Of a stretch of DNA of 64,000 nucleotides, positions 8,354 to 15,525 are shown piece after piece (the stretch's first letter is position 1; the number at the start of each line of letters is the position of its first letter). This DNA comes from Georgenia sp. TF02-10 (lineage in GTDB: Bacteria > Actinomycetota > Actinomycetes > Actinomycetales > Actinomycetaceae). A model generated the notes under the pieces. The model was not told where the DNA came from and made no database searches. It saw nothing but the letters and a program-made list of their open reading frames with translations. Made by a program: the position numbers and the translations under genes. The stretch covers positions 1,240,001 to 1,304,000 of the forward strand of contig NZ_CP094289.1 of assembly GCF_022759505.1 (NCBI RefSeq). The letters are read 5' to 3'.

Positions 8354-8941
8354 TCAGCGACCGGCCGGCGGGTGGCCACGCTCGACCTGGTGCTGGCGCT
8401 CCTGCCGGCCATCGCTCAGCGGGTTGGAGCGGTTCCCTGGCGGGTCGCCGGGGTCGACCGGGCCGGGGCGCTCCGGCCGGCCGTCACCCAGCGCGTCGGC
8501 AGTGCTCGGCGGTGGGCCGCCAGGGTCGGCCTGCTCGCGGCGTTCCTGCCGCCCGTCGCCCACGGCGTCGGGGCGGCTCGGCGGCGGGTCGGCCGGGTCG
8601 GCCTGCTCGAGGCGCTCCTGCCGGGCGTCGCTCAGGGCCTGCCGCCGGGCCAGGACGGTGAGCTTGCGCTCGAGCGTGCTCATCCGGCGGTAGGTGGTGG
8701 CGAGCGAGCTCAAGAACGCGAGCACCAGCAGGTAGAGCACCAGGTCGGTGCCACGGTCGACGCCGAGCAGCCGTGCCGCCGTCGTGACCAGGCTCGGGAA
8801 GAGGACCGAGACGGCAGCCAGCACGCCGAACGCCACGAGCAGGAGCCGGCGGATGGCCTGGTGGCTCGCCCCCGCGGCGGAGCGGGTCAGGGGTACCACC
8901 GCGGCGGCGATCCCGGCGATCAGCAGGACCTGGATCCACAT
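8354..8941 (-). CDS. DUF2304 membrane protein with C-terminal 24-residue repeats
   Basis: 195 aa. The ATG at 8941 lies 1 nt after the stop of the GT2 gene upstream, so the two are co-translated. It has three hydrophobic segments (about 3-20, 32-52, 65-82), then a short amphipathic helix (YRRMSTLERKLTVLARRQ). This is the DUF2304 layout of small proteins found beside DPM1-like glycosyltransferases. From residue 102 to the end are 3.9 tandem copies of a 24-residue unit, consensus about [AL]-x-D-G-R-Q-E-R-x-E-Q-x-D-P-G-x-P-P-x(6). The paralogue at 61307 lacks these repeats. DUF2304 function is not established; a partner of, or membrane anchor for, the GT2 is the usual inference. Confidence 0.8.
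   Translation of the reverse strand: MWIQVLLIAGIAAAVVPLTRSAAGASHQAIRRLLLVAFGVLAAVSVLFPSLVTTAARLLGVDRGTDLVLYLLVLAFLSSLATTYRRMSTLERKLTVLARRQALSDARQERLEQADPADPPPSRPDAVGDGRQERREQADPGGPPPSTADALGDGRPERPGPVDPGDPPGNRSNPLSDGRQERQHQVERGHPPAGR
8357..8638 (-). repeat. 72-bp tandem repeat (3.9 copies) inside the DUF2304 gene
   Basis: The units encode residues 102-125, 126-149, 150-173 and 174-195 of the DUF2304 protein. They keep frame and length exactly but differ by substitutions, so the array is not recent or is under selection for divergence. Confidence 0.8.
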
Positions 8942-8942
8942 C

Positions 8943-9626
8943 TCAGTTCACCAGCAGGTCGACGAGGATGTTCACGGAGTTCAGCAGCGACTGCCCCTTG
9001 GCCCGGGAGTACACGGTGTACCGGATGTGGACCGGGTGCTCCACCCACGGCAGCCCGGTGCGGCCCAGCTGGGTGACGATCTCGCTGGCGTGGGCCATCC
9101 GGTTCTGCCGCAGGTTGATCCGCTCCGCGGCGTCCCGGCGGATCACCCGCAGGCCGTTGTGCGCGTCGGTCAGGGCCAGCCCGGTGGACTGGTTGGTCAC
9201 CCACACCGCCGTCTTGAGCACCGCCCGCCGGGCCCACCCCGGTCGGGTGCGCTCGTCGAGGAACCGCGAGCCGAAGACGATGGCCACCCCCCGCTCCCGC
9301 GCCAGCCGCACCATCGCCTCGGCGTCCAGGACGTCGTGCTGGCCGTCGGCGTCGAAGGTGACCAGGTAGCGGGCGTCGGTCTGCCCGAGCACGTACTCGA
9401 ACCCGGTTTGCAGCGCCGCCCCCTGGCCCAGGTTCACCGGGTGCCGCACGACGACGGCGCCCGCCAGCCGGGCCCGCTCGGCGGACCCGTCGGTCGAGCC
9501 GTCGTCCACGCACAGGACGTGGGCGAAGCGCTCGCGGGCCTCGGCGACCACCGCGCCGATGATCGAGGCTTCGTTGTAGGTGGGGATGACGAGCCACGCG
9601 TCCGAGAGGTCGCCCGGGTCCGTCAT
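8943..9626 (-). CDS. GT2 glycosyltransferase, polyprenyl-phosphate-sugar synthase (DPM1-like)
   Basis: 227 aa, ATG at 9626. A short GT-A domain opens with AWLVIPTYNEASIIGAVV. It continues with VLCVDDGSTDGSA (nucleotide-binding DDGS), HPVNLGQGAALQTGFEY and VTFDADGQHD (DxD-type metal site). The last part, YTVYSRAKGQSLLNSVNIL, resembles the end of dolichyl/undecaprenyl-phosphate sugar synthases. Such enzymes load a single sugar onto polyprenyl phosphate as donor for outside-acting glycosyltransferases. The 1-nt gap to the DUF2304 gene supports a two-protein unit. A second such pair lies at 60546-61699. The sugar carried is unknown. Confidence 0.88.
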   Translation of the reverse strand: MTDPGDLSDAWLVIPTYNEASIIGAVVAEARERFAHVLCVDDGSTDGSAERARLAGAVVVRHPVNLGQGAALQTGFEYVLGQTDARYLVTFDADGQHDVLDAEAMVRLARERGVAIVFGSRFLDERTRPGWARRAVLKTAVWVTNQSTGLALTDAHNGLRVIRRDAAERINLRQNRMAHASEIVTQLGRTGLPWVEHPVHIRYTVYSRAKGQSLLNSVNILVDLLVN

Positions 9627-9632
9627 GCCCGC

Positions 9633-9638
9633 ATTCTG
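9633..9638 (-). promoter_or_regulatory. -10 element CAGAAT before GT2 gene
   Basis: CAGAAT (5 of 6 to a TAGAAT-type box) is 6 nt before the ATG at 9626 on the minus strand. This suggests a leaderless transcript, divergent from the acetyltransferase promoter. Confidence 0.35.
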
Positions 9639-9676
9639 TCAGCCCTCGGTCCCAGGGGAGGTTCCGGACGCTGGGA

Positions 9677-9682
9677 TAGCCT
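9677..9682 (+). promoter_or_regulatory. -10 candidate TAGCCT for the sugar-nucleotide operon
   Basis: TAGCCT lies about 100 nt before the acetyltransferase ATG, preceded by GGA. It would give a leader of about 90 nt ending in the GAGGAG ribosome site at 9769-9774. No good -35 is seen. Confidence 0.3.
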
Positions 9683-9782
9683 CTGCTGCGTCCAGCACGG
9701 GAGGCCCCGCGGCAGGCGCGTCCGCGCCGCGGCCGGCCCGAGAGACGACTGCGCGCCCCCGCGCCGCACGAGGAGAAGACAG

Positions 9783-10379
9783 ATGGAAGCACGGGTCGTG
9801 GACTCGGCAGACGTGGCGGCGGACGCGGAGATCGGTGCCGGCTCGGCGGTGTGGCACCTGGCCCAGGTCCGCGAGGGTGCGGTGCTCGGCCCCGGTTGCG
9901 TCATCGGCCGCGGGGCGTACGTCGGCCCGGGCGTGGTGCTGGGCAGGGCGTGCAAGGTGCAGAACTACGCGCTGGTGTACGAGCCCGCGGTGCTCGGCGA
10001 CGGCGTGTTCGTCGGCCCAGGCGTCGTGCTGACCAACGACGCCTTCCCCCGCGCGGTGAACCCGGACGGGACGCTGAAGGCCGCCGACGACTGGGAGCCG
10101 GTCGGCGTGCAGATCGAGGAGGGCGCCTCGATCGGGGCGCGGGCGGTGTGCGTGGCCCCGGTGCGGGTGGGGGCCTGGGCGATGGTCGCCGCCGGCGCGG
10201 TGGTCACCCGCGACGTGCCGGCGCACGCCCTGGTGGCCGGGGTGCCGGCCCGCCGGATCGGCTGGGTCGGGACGGCCGGCGTGCCGCTGGTGCCCGACGG
10301 CGAGGGCCGGTGGCGGTGCCCGCGCACGGGTGAGGTGTACGAGGAGCTTGGCGAGTCGGTTCGGAAGGTGGGGGAGTGA
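9783..10379 (+). CDS. Left-handed beta-helix N-acetyltransferase (WbpD-like)
   Basis: 198 aa. The ATG at 9783 has GAGGAG 8 nt upstream. Hexapeptide repeats fill residues 10-70 and 110-160 (AEIGAGSAVWHLAQV, VIGRGAYVGPGVVLG, VGAWAMVAAGAVVTRDVP), with an inserted loop at about 80-105 (TNDAFPRAVNPDG). The C-terminus WRCPRTGEVYEE resembles a small rubredoxin-like strand seen in the same family. WbpD acetylates the 3-amino group of UDP-GlcNAc3NA. The next two genes encode the aminotransferase and dehydrogenase expected before it in that route, which supports the call. The stop overlaps the next start (TGATG). Confidence 0.88.
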   Translation: MEARVVDSADVAADAEIGAGSAVWHLAQVREGAVLGPGCVIGRGAYVGPGVVLGRACKVQNYALVYEPAVLGDGVFVGPGVVLTNDAFPRAVNPDGTLKAADDWEPVGVQIEEGASIGARAVCVAPVRVGAWAMVAAGAVVTRDVPAHALVAGVPARRIGWVGTAGVPLVPDGEGRWRCPRTGEVYEELGESVRKVGE

Positions 10380-11488
10380 TGGTGGAGCTGATTCCTGCGG
10401 CGCGGCCGTTGATCGGGGCCGAGGAGCGGGCGGCGGTGGACCGTGTGCTGGCCTCGGGGATGGTGGCGCAGGGCCCGGAGGTGGCGGCGTTCGAGGCGGA
10501 GTTCGCCGAGGAGCTGGTGGCCGGGCGGGAGTGCGTGGCGGTGAACTCGGGGACCTCGGGGCTGCACCTGGGGCTGCTCGCGGCCGGGGTGGGGCCGGGC
10601 GATGAGGTGATCGTGCCGTCCTTCACCTTCGCGGCGACGGCGAACGCGGTGGCGCTGACCGGGGCGGTGCCGGTGTTCGCCGACATCGAGCCGGAGCACT
10701 TCTGCCTGGACCCGGCCGCGGTGGCGGCGGCGGTGACGCCGCGGACGAAGGCGGTGCTGCCGGTGCACCTGTACGGCCACCCGGCGGACATGACCGGCCT
10801 CGCCGCGGTCGCGGCCGAGCACGGGCTGGCGGTGTTCGAGGACGCCGCCCAGGCCCACGGCGCGTCGCTGGGCGGTCAGGCGGTGGGGACGTTCGGGGAG
10901 TTCGGGATGTTCTCGCTGTACCCGACGAAGAACATGACCTCCGGGGAGGGCGGGATGGTCTCCTGCGCCGGCCCGGCCCTGGCCCGGCGGGTGCGGCTGC
11001 TGCGCAACCAGGGGATGGAGCGGCAGTACGCCAACGAGGTGGTCGGGCTGAACAACCGGATGACCGACATCCACGCCGCGATCGGCCGGGTCCAGCTCAC
11101 CAAGCTGGCCGGGTGGACCGCCAAGCGGCAGGCCAACGCCGCGTTCCTGGACGCCCACCTGGACGGGGTGACCGTGCCGCCGGTGGCGGCGGGGGCGGTG
11201 CACGTCTACCACCAGTACACCGTCCGGCTGCCCGGGGCGTCGGCGGGCGAGCGGGACCGGGTGGTCACCGCCCTGCGCGAGGAGCACCGGGTCGGCTCCG
11301 GGGTCTACTACCCGATCCCGTGCCACCGGCTGGAGTCCCTGTCCGGGTACGCGGGCGGGGCGGACCTGCCGCAGACGGAGCGGGCGGCGGCGGAGGTCAT
11401 CTCCTTGCCGGTCCACCCATCCCTGACCCCGGCCGACCTGGACCGGATCACCACCGCCGTGAACACCACCGTCAACGCGGGAGCCTGA
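10379..11488 (+). CDS. DegT/DnrJ/EryC1/StrS sugar aminotransferase (WbpE-like)
   Basis: 369 aa from ATG 10379; a GTG at 10376 is also in frame, and GGGGGAG precedes both. PLP-dependent fold type I: NSGTSGLHLGL near 56, FAATANAV near 84, the cofactor-pairing Asp in VFEDAAQAHG (D155), and SLYPTKNMTSGEGG with K184 as the Schiff-base lysine. The C-terminal half has the substrate helix RLRNQGMERQ-type region and YYPIPCHRLESL. WbpE aminates UDP-3-keto-GlcNAcA using glutamate; other DegT enzymes act on 3-keto or 4-keto sugars. Position between WbpD-like and WbpB-like genes favours C-3 amination, but the sugar is inferred. Confidence 0.9.
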   Translation: MVELIPAARPLIGAEERAAVDRVLASGMVAQGPEVAAFEAEFAEELVAGRECVAVNSGTSGLHLGLLAAGVGPGDEVIVPSFTFAATANAVALTGAVPVFADIEPEHFCLDPAAVAAAVTPRTKAVLPVHLYGHPADMTGLAAVAAEHGLAVFEDAAQAHGASLGGQAVGTFGEFGMFSLYPTKNMTSGEGGMVSCAGPALARRVRLLRNQGMERQYANEVVGLNNRMTDIHAAIGRVQLTKLAGWTAKRQANAAFLDAHLDGVTVPPVAAGAVHVYHQYTVRLPGASAGERDRVVTALREEHRVGSGVYYPIPCHRLESLSGYAGGADLPQTERAAAEVISLPVHPSLTPADLDRITTAVNTTVNAGA

Positions 11489-11491
11489 AGC

Positions 11492-12562
11492 ATGACCACC
11501 GAGACCAGCACCTCCACCGCGAGCCAGCCGACGACCGCACCCAGCCCCGCCCCGGCCGGAGTGGCCGGGTCGGGGGGGAGCATCCGGGTGGGGGTGATCG
11601 GGCTGGGGTCGATGGGCCGGCACCACGCCCGGGTGGTGCGGGAGACCCCGGGGATGGAGCTGGTCGCCGTCGCCGACCCGGGCGGGGACCGGTTCGCCGT
11701 CGCCGGCGGCCTGCCCGTCCTGCCCGACGTGCAGGCCCTGATCGCTGCGGGGATCGACGCCGCGGTGGTGGCGGTGCCCACCGCCCACCACGAGGAGGTC
11801 GCCCTGGCCCTCGCCGCCGCGGGGGTGCACACCATGGTGGAGAAGCCCATCGCGCACACCGCCGAGGCCGGCGCACGGGTCGCGGCCGCGTTCGAGGACG
11901 CCGGCCTGGTCGGGGCGGTCGGCTATGTCGAGCGGTGCAACCCGGCCCTGCTGGCGATGCGTCAGCGGATCGCCGACGGCGCGCTCGGGGAGGTCTACCA
12001 GATCACCACCTCCCGCCAGGGCCCCTTCCCCGGGCGGATCTCCGACGTCGGGGTGGTCAAGGACCTGGCCACCCACGACGTGGACCTGACCGCCTGGCTG
12101 GCCCAGTCCCCCTACGCCACCGTCAGCGCCCAGGTCGCCCACCGCTCCGGCCGCCAGCACGAGGACATGGTCCTCGCCACCGGCCGCCTGGCCAACGGCA
12201 TCATCGTCAGCCACACGGTCAACTGGCTCTCCCCCCGCAAGGAACGCCAGACCGTGGTCACCGGGGAGAAGGGCGCCCTGGTCGCCGACACCACCACCGG
12301 GGACCTGACCTTCTACGCCAACGGCACCACCACCACCCAGTGGGACACCGTCGCCGCCTTCCGCGGCGTCGCCGAGGGCGACGCCATCCGCTACGCCCTG
12401 ACCAAGCGCGAACCCCTGCGGGTGGAGCAGGAGAACTTTCGCGACACCATCAACGGCCACCCCACCACCGCCGCCGTCACCATGACCGAAGGCGTCCACA
12501 CCCTCACCGTCGTCGAAGCCATCCTCCGTGCCGCCGCGGAAGGAATCACCGTCGATCTCTGA
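11492..12562 (+). CDS. Gfo/Idh/MocA family sugar dehydrogenase (WbpB-like)
   Basis: 356 aa, ATG at 11492, 3 nt after the aminotransferase stop. A Ser/Thr/Pro/Gly-rich tail (1-30) precedes the Rossmann motif RVGVIGLGSMGRHHA (GxGxxG at 37-42). The family markers VPTAHHEE and MVEKPIAHT (E117-K118-P119) follow, then GYVERCNPAL and KDLATHDVDL in the substrate-binding domain. WbpB oxidises UDP-GlcNAcA at C-3 with tightly bound NAD, coupled to WbpE. The order D-E-B with overlapping or touching genes points to one operon. The long flexible N-terminal tail is unusual for the family. It could act on another UDP-sugar. Confidence 0.88.
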   Translation: MTTETSTSTASQPTTAPSPAPAGVAGSGGSIRVGVIGLGSMGRHHARVVRETPGMELVAVADPGGDRFAVAGGLPVLPDVQALIAAGIDAAVVAVPTAHHEEVALALAAAGVHTMVEKPIAHTAEAGARVAAAFEDAGLVGAVGYVERCNPALLAMRQRIADGALGEVYQITTSRQGPFPGRISDVGVVKDLATHDVDLTAWLAQSPYATVSAQVAHRSGRQHEDMVLATGRLANGIIVSHTVNWLSPRKERQTVVTGEKGALVADTTTGDLTFYANGTTTTQWDTVAAFRGVAEGDAIRYALTKREPLRVEQENFRDTINGHPTTAAVTMTEGVHTLTVVEAILRAAAEGITVDL

Positions 12563-12745
12563 CGGGTCCGGACGCCTGCCACCTGATCCCCGCGCGCCTG
12601 ACGACCGGGCGCACGGGTAGGCCCGCACGCGCCGCACCCGGCCGCACGGGCCGGTTCAGGACGAACGCTGGCCGCGTGCCCGGGAGGGCGTGGAGGTTCA
12701 GCTCTCCGGGAGGTTCAGCGGGCGGTGCCCCCACGCCGACGGCGG

Positions 12746-13936
12746 TCAGCGTCCGTCCGGCGTCGCCTCGCTGGTAGGGGCAACCGCGGGCGCAGGGCTC
12801 GGCGGCAGTGCCGGTACCGCATCCGCCGCCCCGTGGGCGTCGTGCCGGTCCCGCGCGCGGCGGATCCGTCGCTCGAGCGGCTTCTCCACCCAGCCGTGCA
12901 GCGCCGCGGCCACCACGAGGGAGACGGCGAGCATGACGGCGTACCAGCCGAGGTTCGCCCAGGACGCCTCGGCCCGCCCCACCACGGACGTGACCGCGTA
13001 GATCAGCGTGGCGTGCACGAGGTAGAAGGCGTAGGAGAGCTGCCCGAGCCGCACCAGCGGCGCCGAGGAGGACCAGCTGGTCGTCCCCCGCAGGTCCCGC
13101 AGCGCCGCGGCGAGGATGACGATCCCGCACACCGTGCCGATGACCACCGGTGTCAGCTCGCCGCCGTGCCCTGCGGCCCACACCGCCGGGGCGACCCGCG
13201 GGAGGCCGACGACGACCGCCGCCGCACCGGCCAGGACGAGCAGGGAGGCCCGCACGGGCAGCCGGGGCCGCCACCCGGTCTGCACCGCCCGGGCCAGGGC
13301 CATGCCCAGCAGGAACTCCCAGAGCCGGAGCACGGGCTGGGGGACCGCGGACAGCACCGCCAGGTGCGGGCGGGCAAGGAAGAACGCGGCCGCCAGCACC
13401 GGCAGGCCGACCACGGCCGCGACGGCGGCGCCCCGTCCCAGCCGGCGCAGGCACCGCTGCAGGCCGGGGTGCAGGGCATAGAAGAAGGCCTCGCAGCTGA
13501 GCGTCCAGGCCGCCGGGTTCCCCGAGAAGAGCACCGCCGGGGAGGTCGACCAGCCCTGGAGGAGCCCGACCGAGAGCAGCAGCACCGCGGAGAACGGCTT
13601 CACCCACGTCTGCGCCGGGTCGGGGGCGACGTCGTAGAAGACCGGGACGGCCAGGGCGAGCGCGACGACGTGCGCCGGCCAGATGCGCGCGAAGCGGCGC
13701 CACCAGAAGGTCGCCGGGGAGACCGCGGGGTCCGCCGACCAGGTGAGCACGAACCCGGACAGGACGAAGAAGAAGGTGACCCCCTGGGCGCCGAGGCTGA
13801 GCACCTCGGCGACCGGGAGCGGGGCGAGGTTCGTCATGTGGTGCGCGAAGACCCCGAAGGCGGCCCACCACCGCAGGCCCGTCAGCGCGTCGAGGCGCAC
13901 CGGTCGCACGGTGCGACCGGCGGGCTGGGCGGGCAT
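12746..13936 (-). CDS. Acyltransferase family 3 integral membrane protein
   Basis: 396 aa. The ATG at 13936 is 6 nt after a TACTCT -10. It begins with RLDALTGLRWWAAFGVFAHHMT, the acyltransferase-3 signature with the usual histidine pair, and continues with GVTFFFVLSGFVLTWSA, WTLSCEAFFYALHP and SYAFYLVHATLIY. About ten membrane segments end near residue 345 at GWVEKPLERRIRR, followed by a polar Pro/Ala tail. Probable O-acylation of a surface glycan or lipid. It points toward the Gfo/Idh/MocA gene (convergent) and away from the next GT4 gene. It is the second enzyme of this family in the window, so two different acyl decorations are possible. Confidence 0.87.
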   Translation of the reverse strand: MPAQPAGRTVRPVRLDALTGLRWWAAFGVFAHHMTNLAPLPVAEVLSLGAQGVTFFFVLSGFVLTWSADPAVSPATFWWRRFARIWPAHVVALALAVPVFYDVAPDPAQTWVKPFSAVLLLSVGLLQGWSTSPAVLFSGNPAAWTLSCEAFFYALHPGLQRCLRRLGRGAAVAAVVGLPVLAAAFFLARPHLAVLSAVPQPVLRLWEFLLGMALARAVQTGWRPRLPVRASLLVLAGAAAVVVGLPRVAPAVWAAGHGGELTPVVIGTVCGIVILAAALRDLRGTTSWSSSAPLVRLGQLSYAFYLVHATLIYAVTSVVGRAEASWANLGWYAVMLAVSLVVAAALHGWVEKPLERRIRRARDRHDAHGAADAVPALPPSPAPAVAPTSEATPDGR

Positions 13937-13942
13937 CCGGCG

Positions 13943-13948
13943 AGAGTA
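13943..13948 (-). promoter_or_regulatory. -10 element TACTCT for leaderless acyltransferase
   Basis: On the minus strand TACTCT is followed by 6 nt and the ATG at 13936. Confidence 0.45.
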
Positions 13949-14016
13949 GCAACGGCGCACCGGGCTGCCGGGGGACCTGACCGAGGTCCCTGGCAAGGCC
14001 GGCGCACCGGCCCGGC

Positions 14017-14022
14017 TAGGCT
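14017..14022 (+). promoter_or_regulatory. -10 element TAGGCT for leaderless GT4 gene
   Basis: TAGGCT is followed by 7 nt and a GTG at 14030 that is in frame with the GT4 coding sequence. This argues for that GTG rather than the ATGs at 14045 or 14117. Confidence 0.45.
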
Positions 14023-14029
14023 CACGCCG

Positions 14030-15450
14030 GTGGGTCGGCGAGGCATGAGCAGCACCCGGGCGGCCGGGGGCCGGGCGCAGCAGGACCGGCCGGCGCAGCG
14101 GGACCGCTCGACGGTTATGGGAGAGCGGTCCGCGCCGTCCCCGCCACGGGTCACCGTGGCCACCCGGATCTTCTCGCCCGAGCCGGCGGCGGCCTCGTTC
14201 CGCCTCGCCGCCCTGTGCGACGCGCTCGACGCGGCCGGAGCGCGCGTCACCGTCCTTACCGCCCGGGACCGCGACGGCGGCCGGGCGACCACGCGGCCGG
14301 GGGTCGCCGTCCGCCGGTGGCCCGTCCTCCGCGACCGCACCGGCTACCTGCGCGGGTATCTGCCCTACCTCAGCTTCGACCTCCCGCTCGCCTTGCGCCT
14401 CCTCGCCCACCCCGCCGACGTCGTCGTGTGCGAGCCGCCGCCGACCACCGGCCTGGTCGTCCGGCTGACCAGCGCCCTGCGGCGGTTGCCCTACGTCTAC
14501 TACGCGGCGGACATCTGGTCCGACGCCGCGGCGGCCGCGGGTCTGCCGCGTCCGGTGGCCCGGGTGCTGCGGGCAGTGGAGCGGTTCGCCATGCGCGGGG
14601 CCGCCAGCGTCATCGCCGTCTCCGACGCCGTCGCGGAGCGGCTCGCCGAGCTCGGGATCGCCCGGGTGGTGATTGTCCGCAACGGGGTGGACACCAGCGT
14701 CTTCCGCCCCGACGGGCCGGTCGCCCGCCCTGTGGCCGGCCCGACTGCGGCCGGGTCCGCACCGGCCCGGTCGGCGCCCGTCCGACCGGAGCCCGAACCG
14801 GCAGACGCGCCGTACCTCGTCTACGCCGGGACCACCTCCGAGTGGCAGGGCGCCGATGTCTTCCTCCGGGCGCTGCCGCAGGTGCTCGCGCAGGTCCCGG
14901 CCGCCCGGGTGGTGTTCCTCGGGCAGGGCAGCGCGTGGGACGAGATCGCCGCGGCGGCCGCCGAGCTGCCCCCCGGCACCGTGGAGATGCGCGGCGTCGT
15001 GCCCGCCGAGGAGGCCGCCCGCTGGCAGCGCGGCGCCCGGGCCGCCCTGGTGAGCATCCGACCCGGCCAGGGCTACGACCTCGCCTACCCCACCAAAGTC
15101 CTCGCCGCCCTCGGCTGCGGCACCCCGGTGGTCTACGCCGGCCCCGGGCCCGCCGCCGTCGACATCGCCCGCGACGGGCTGGGCTGGGCCGTCGACCACG
15201 ACCCGGCCAGCGTCGCCGCGGCGATGGTGGCGGCCCTGGAGGGGCCGCCGGCCGACCCCCACCGGCTCGCGGCCTGGGTGTCCCGGAACGCGTCGGCTGC
15301 GGCCGCTGCCCGGCGCGCCGCCGACGTCGTGCTCGCGGCCGCCCGCCGGCGGCCGGCACCGGCGCGCAGGCGGAGCCGCCGGCCGCGGGCCGCCCGGCAC
15401 CCGCGCGCCAGCCCGCATGGGCCCACCGTCGGCGCCACCGCCCTCGGTAA
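14030..15450 (+). CDS. GT4 glycosyltransferase, frame probably shifted near its 3' end
   Basis: A GT-B enzyme of family 4. The N-terminal half has VTVATRIFSPEPAAASFRLA and YYAADIWSDAA. The C-terminal donor half has YLVYAGTTSEWQGADVFL, VVFLGQGSAWDEI and the end block YDLAYPTKVLAALGCGTPVVYA. The start is GTG 14030 (leaderless) with ATG 14045 as alternative. After about 15340 the coding frame becomes Arg/Pro-rich and stays open to 16237, running through the next gene. A one-base deletion between about 15330 and 15360 would move it to a frame that ends with TAA at 15448-15450, directly at the next promoter. I therefore give 15450 as the likely end. Donor and acceptor are unknown. Confidence 0.7.
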
Positions 15451-15453
15451 GGT
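15448..15453 (+). promoter_or_regulatory. -10 element TAAGGT preceding a leaderless short frame
   Basis: TAAGGT is followed by 6 nt and GTG 15460, the start of a 21-codon frame that overlaps the next glycosyltransferase start. Confidence 0.35.
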
Positions 15454-15459
15454 GGCGCC

Positions 15460-15525
15460 GTGCCTGTCGCCGACCACCCTGCCAGCCGGCACCCTGCCTG
15501 CCGGCCGGGACGGACGAGCGCGTGA
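15460..15525 (+). CDS. Possible 21-aa leader peptide coupled to the glycosyltransferase
   Basis: GTG 15460 sits 6 nt after TAAGGT. The frame encodes 21 residues (VPVADHPASRHPACRPGRTSA minus none) and stops with TGA at 15523-15525, overlapping the GTG start of the next gene as GTGA. Such an arrangement would let a leaderless ribosome reinitiate on a gene that has no Shine-Dalgarno sequence. It may also be chance, because stops are rare at this base composition. Confidence 0.3.
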   Translation: MPVADHPASRHPACRPGRTSA

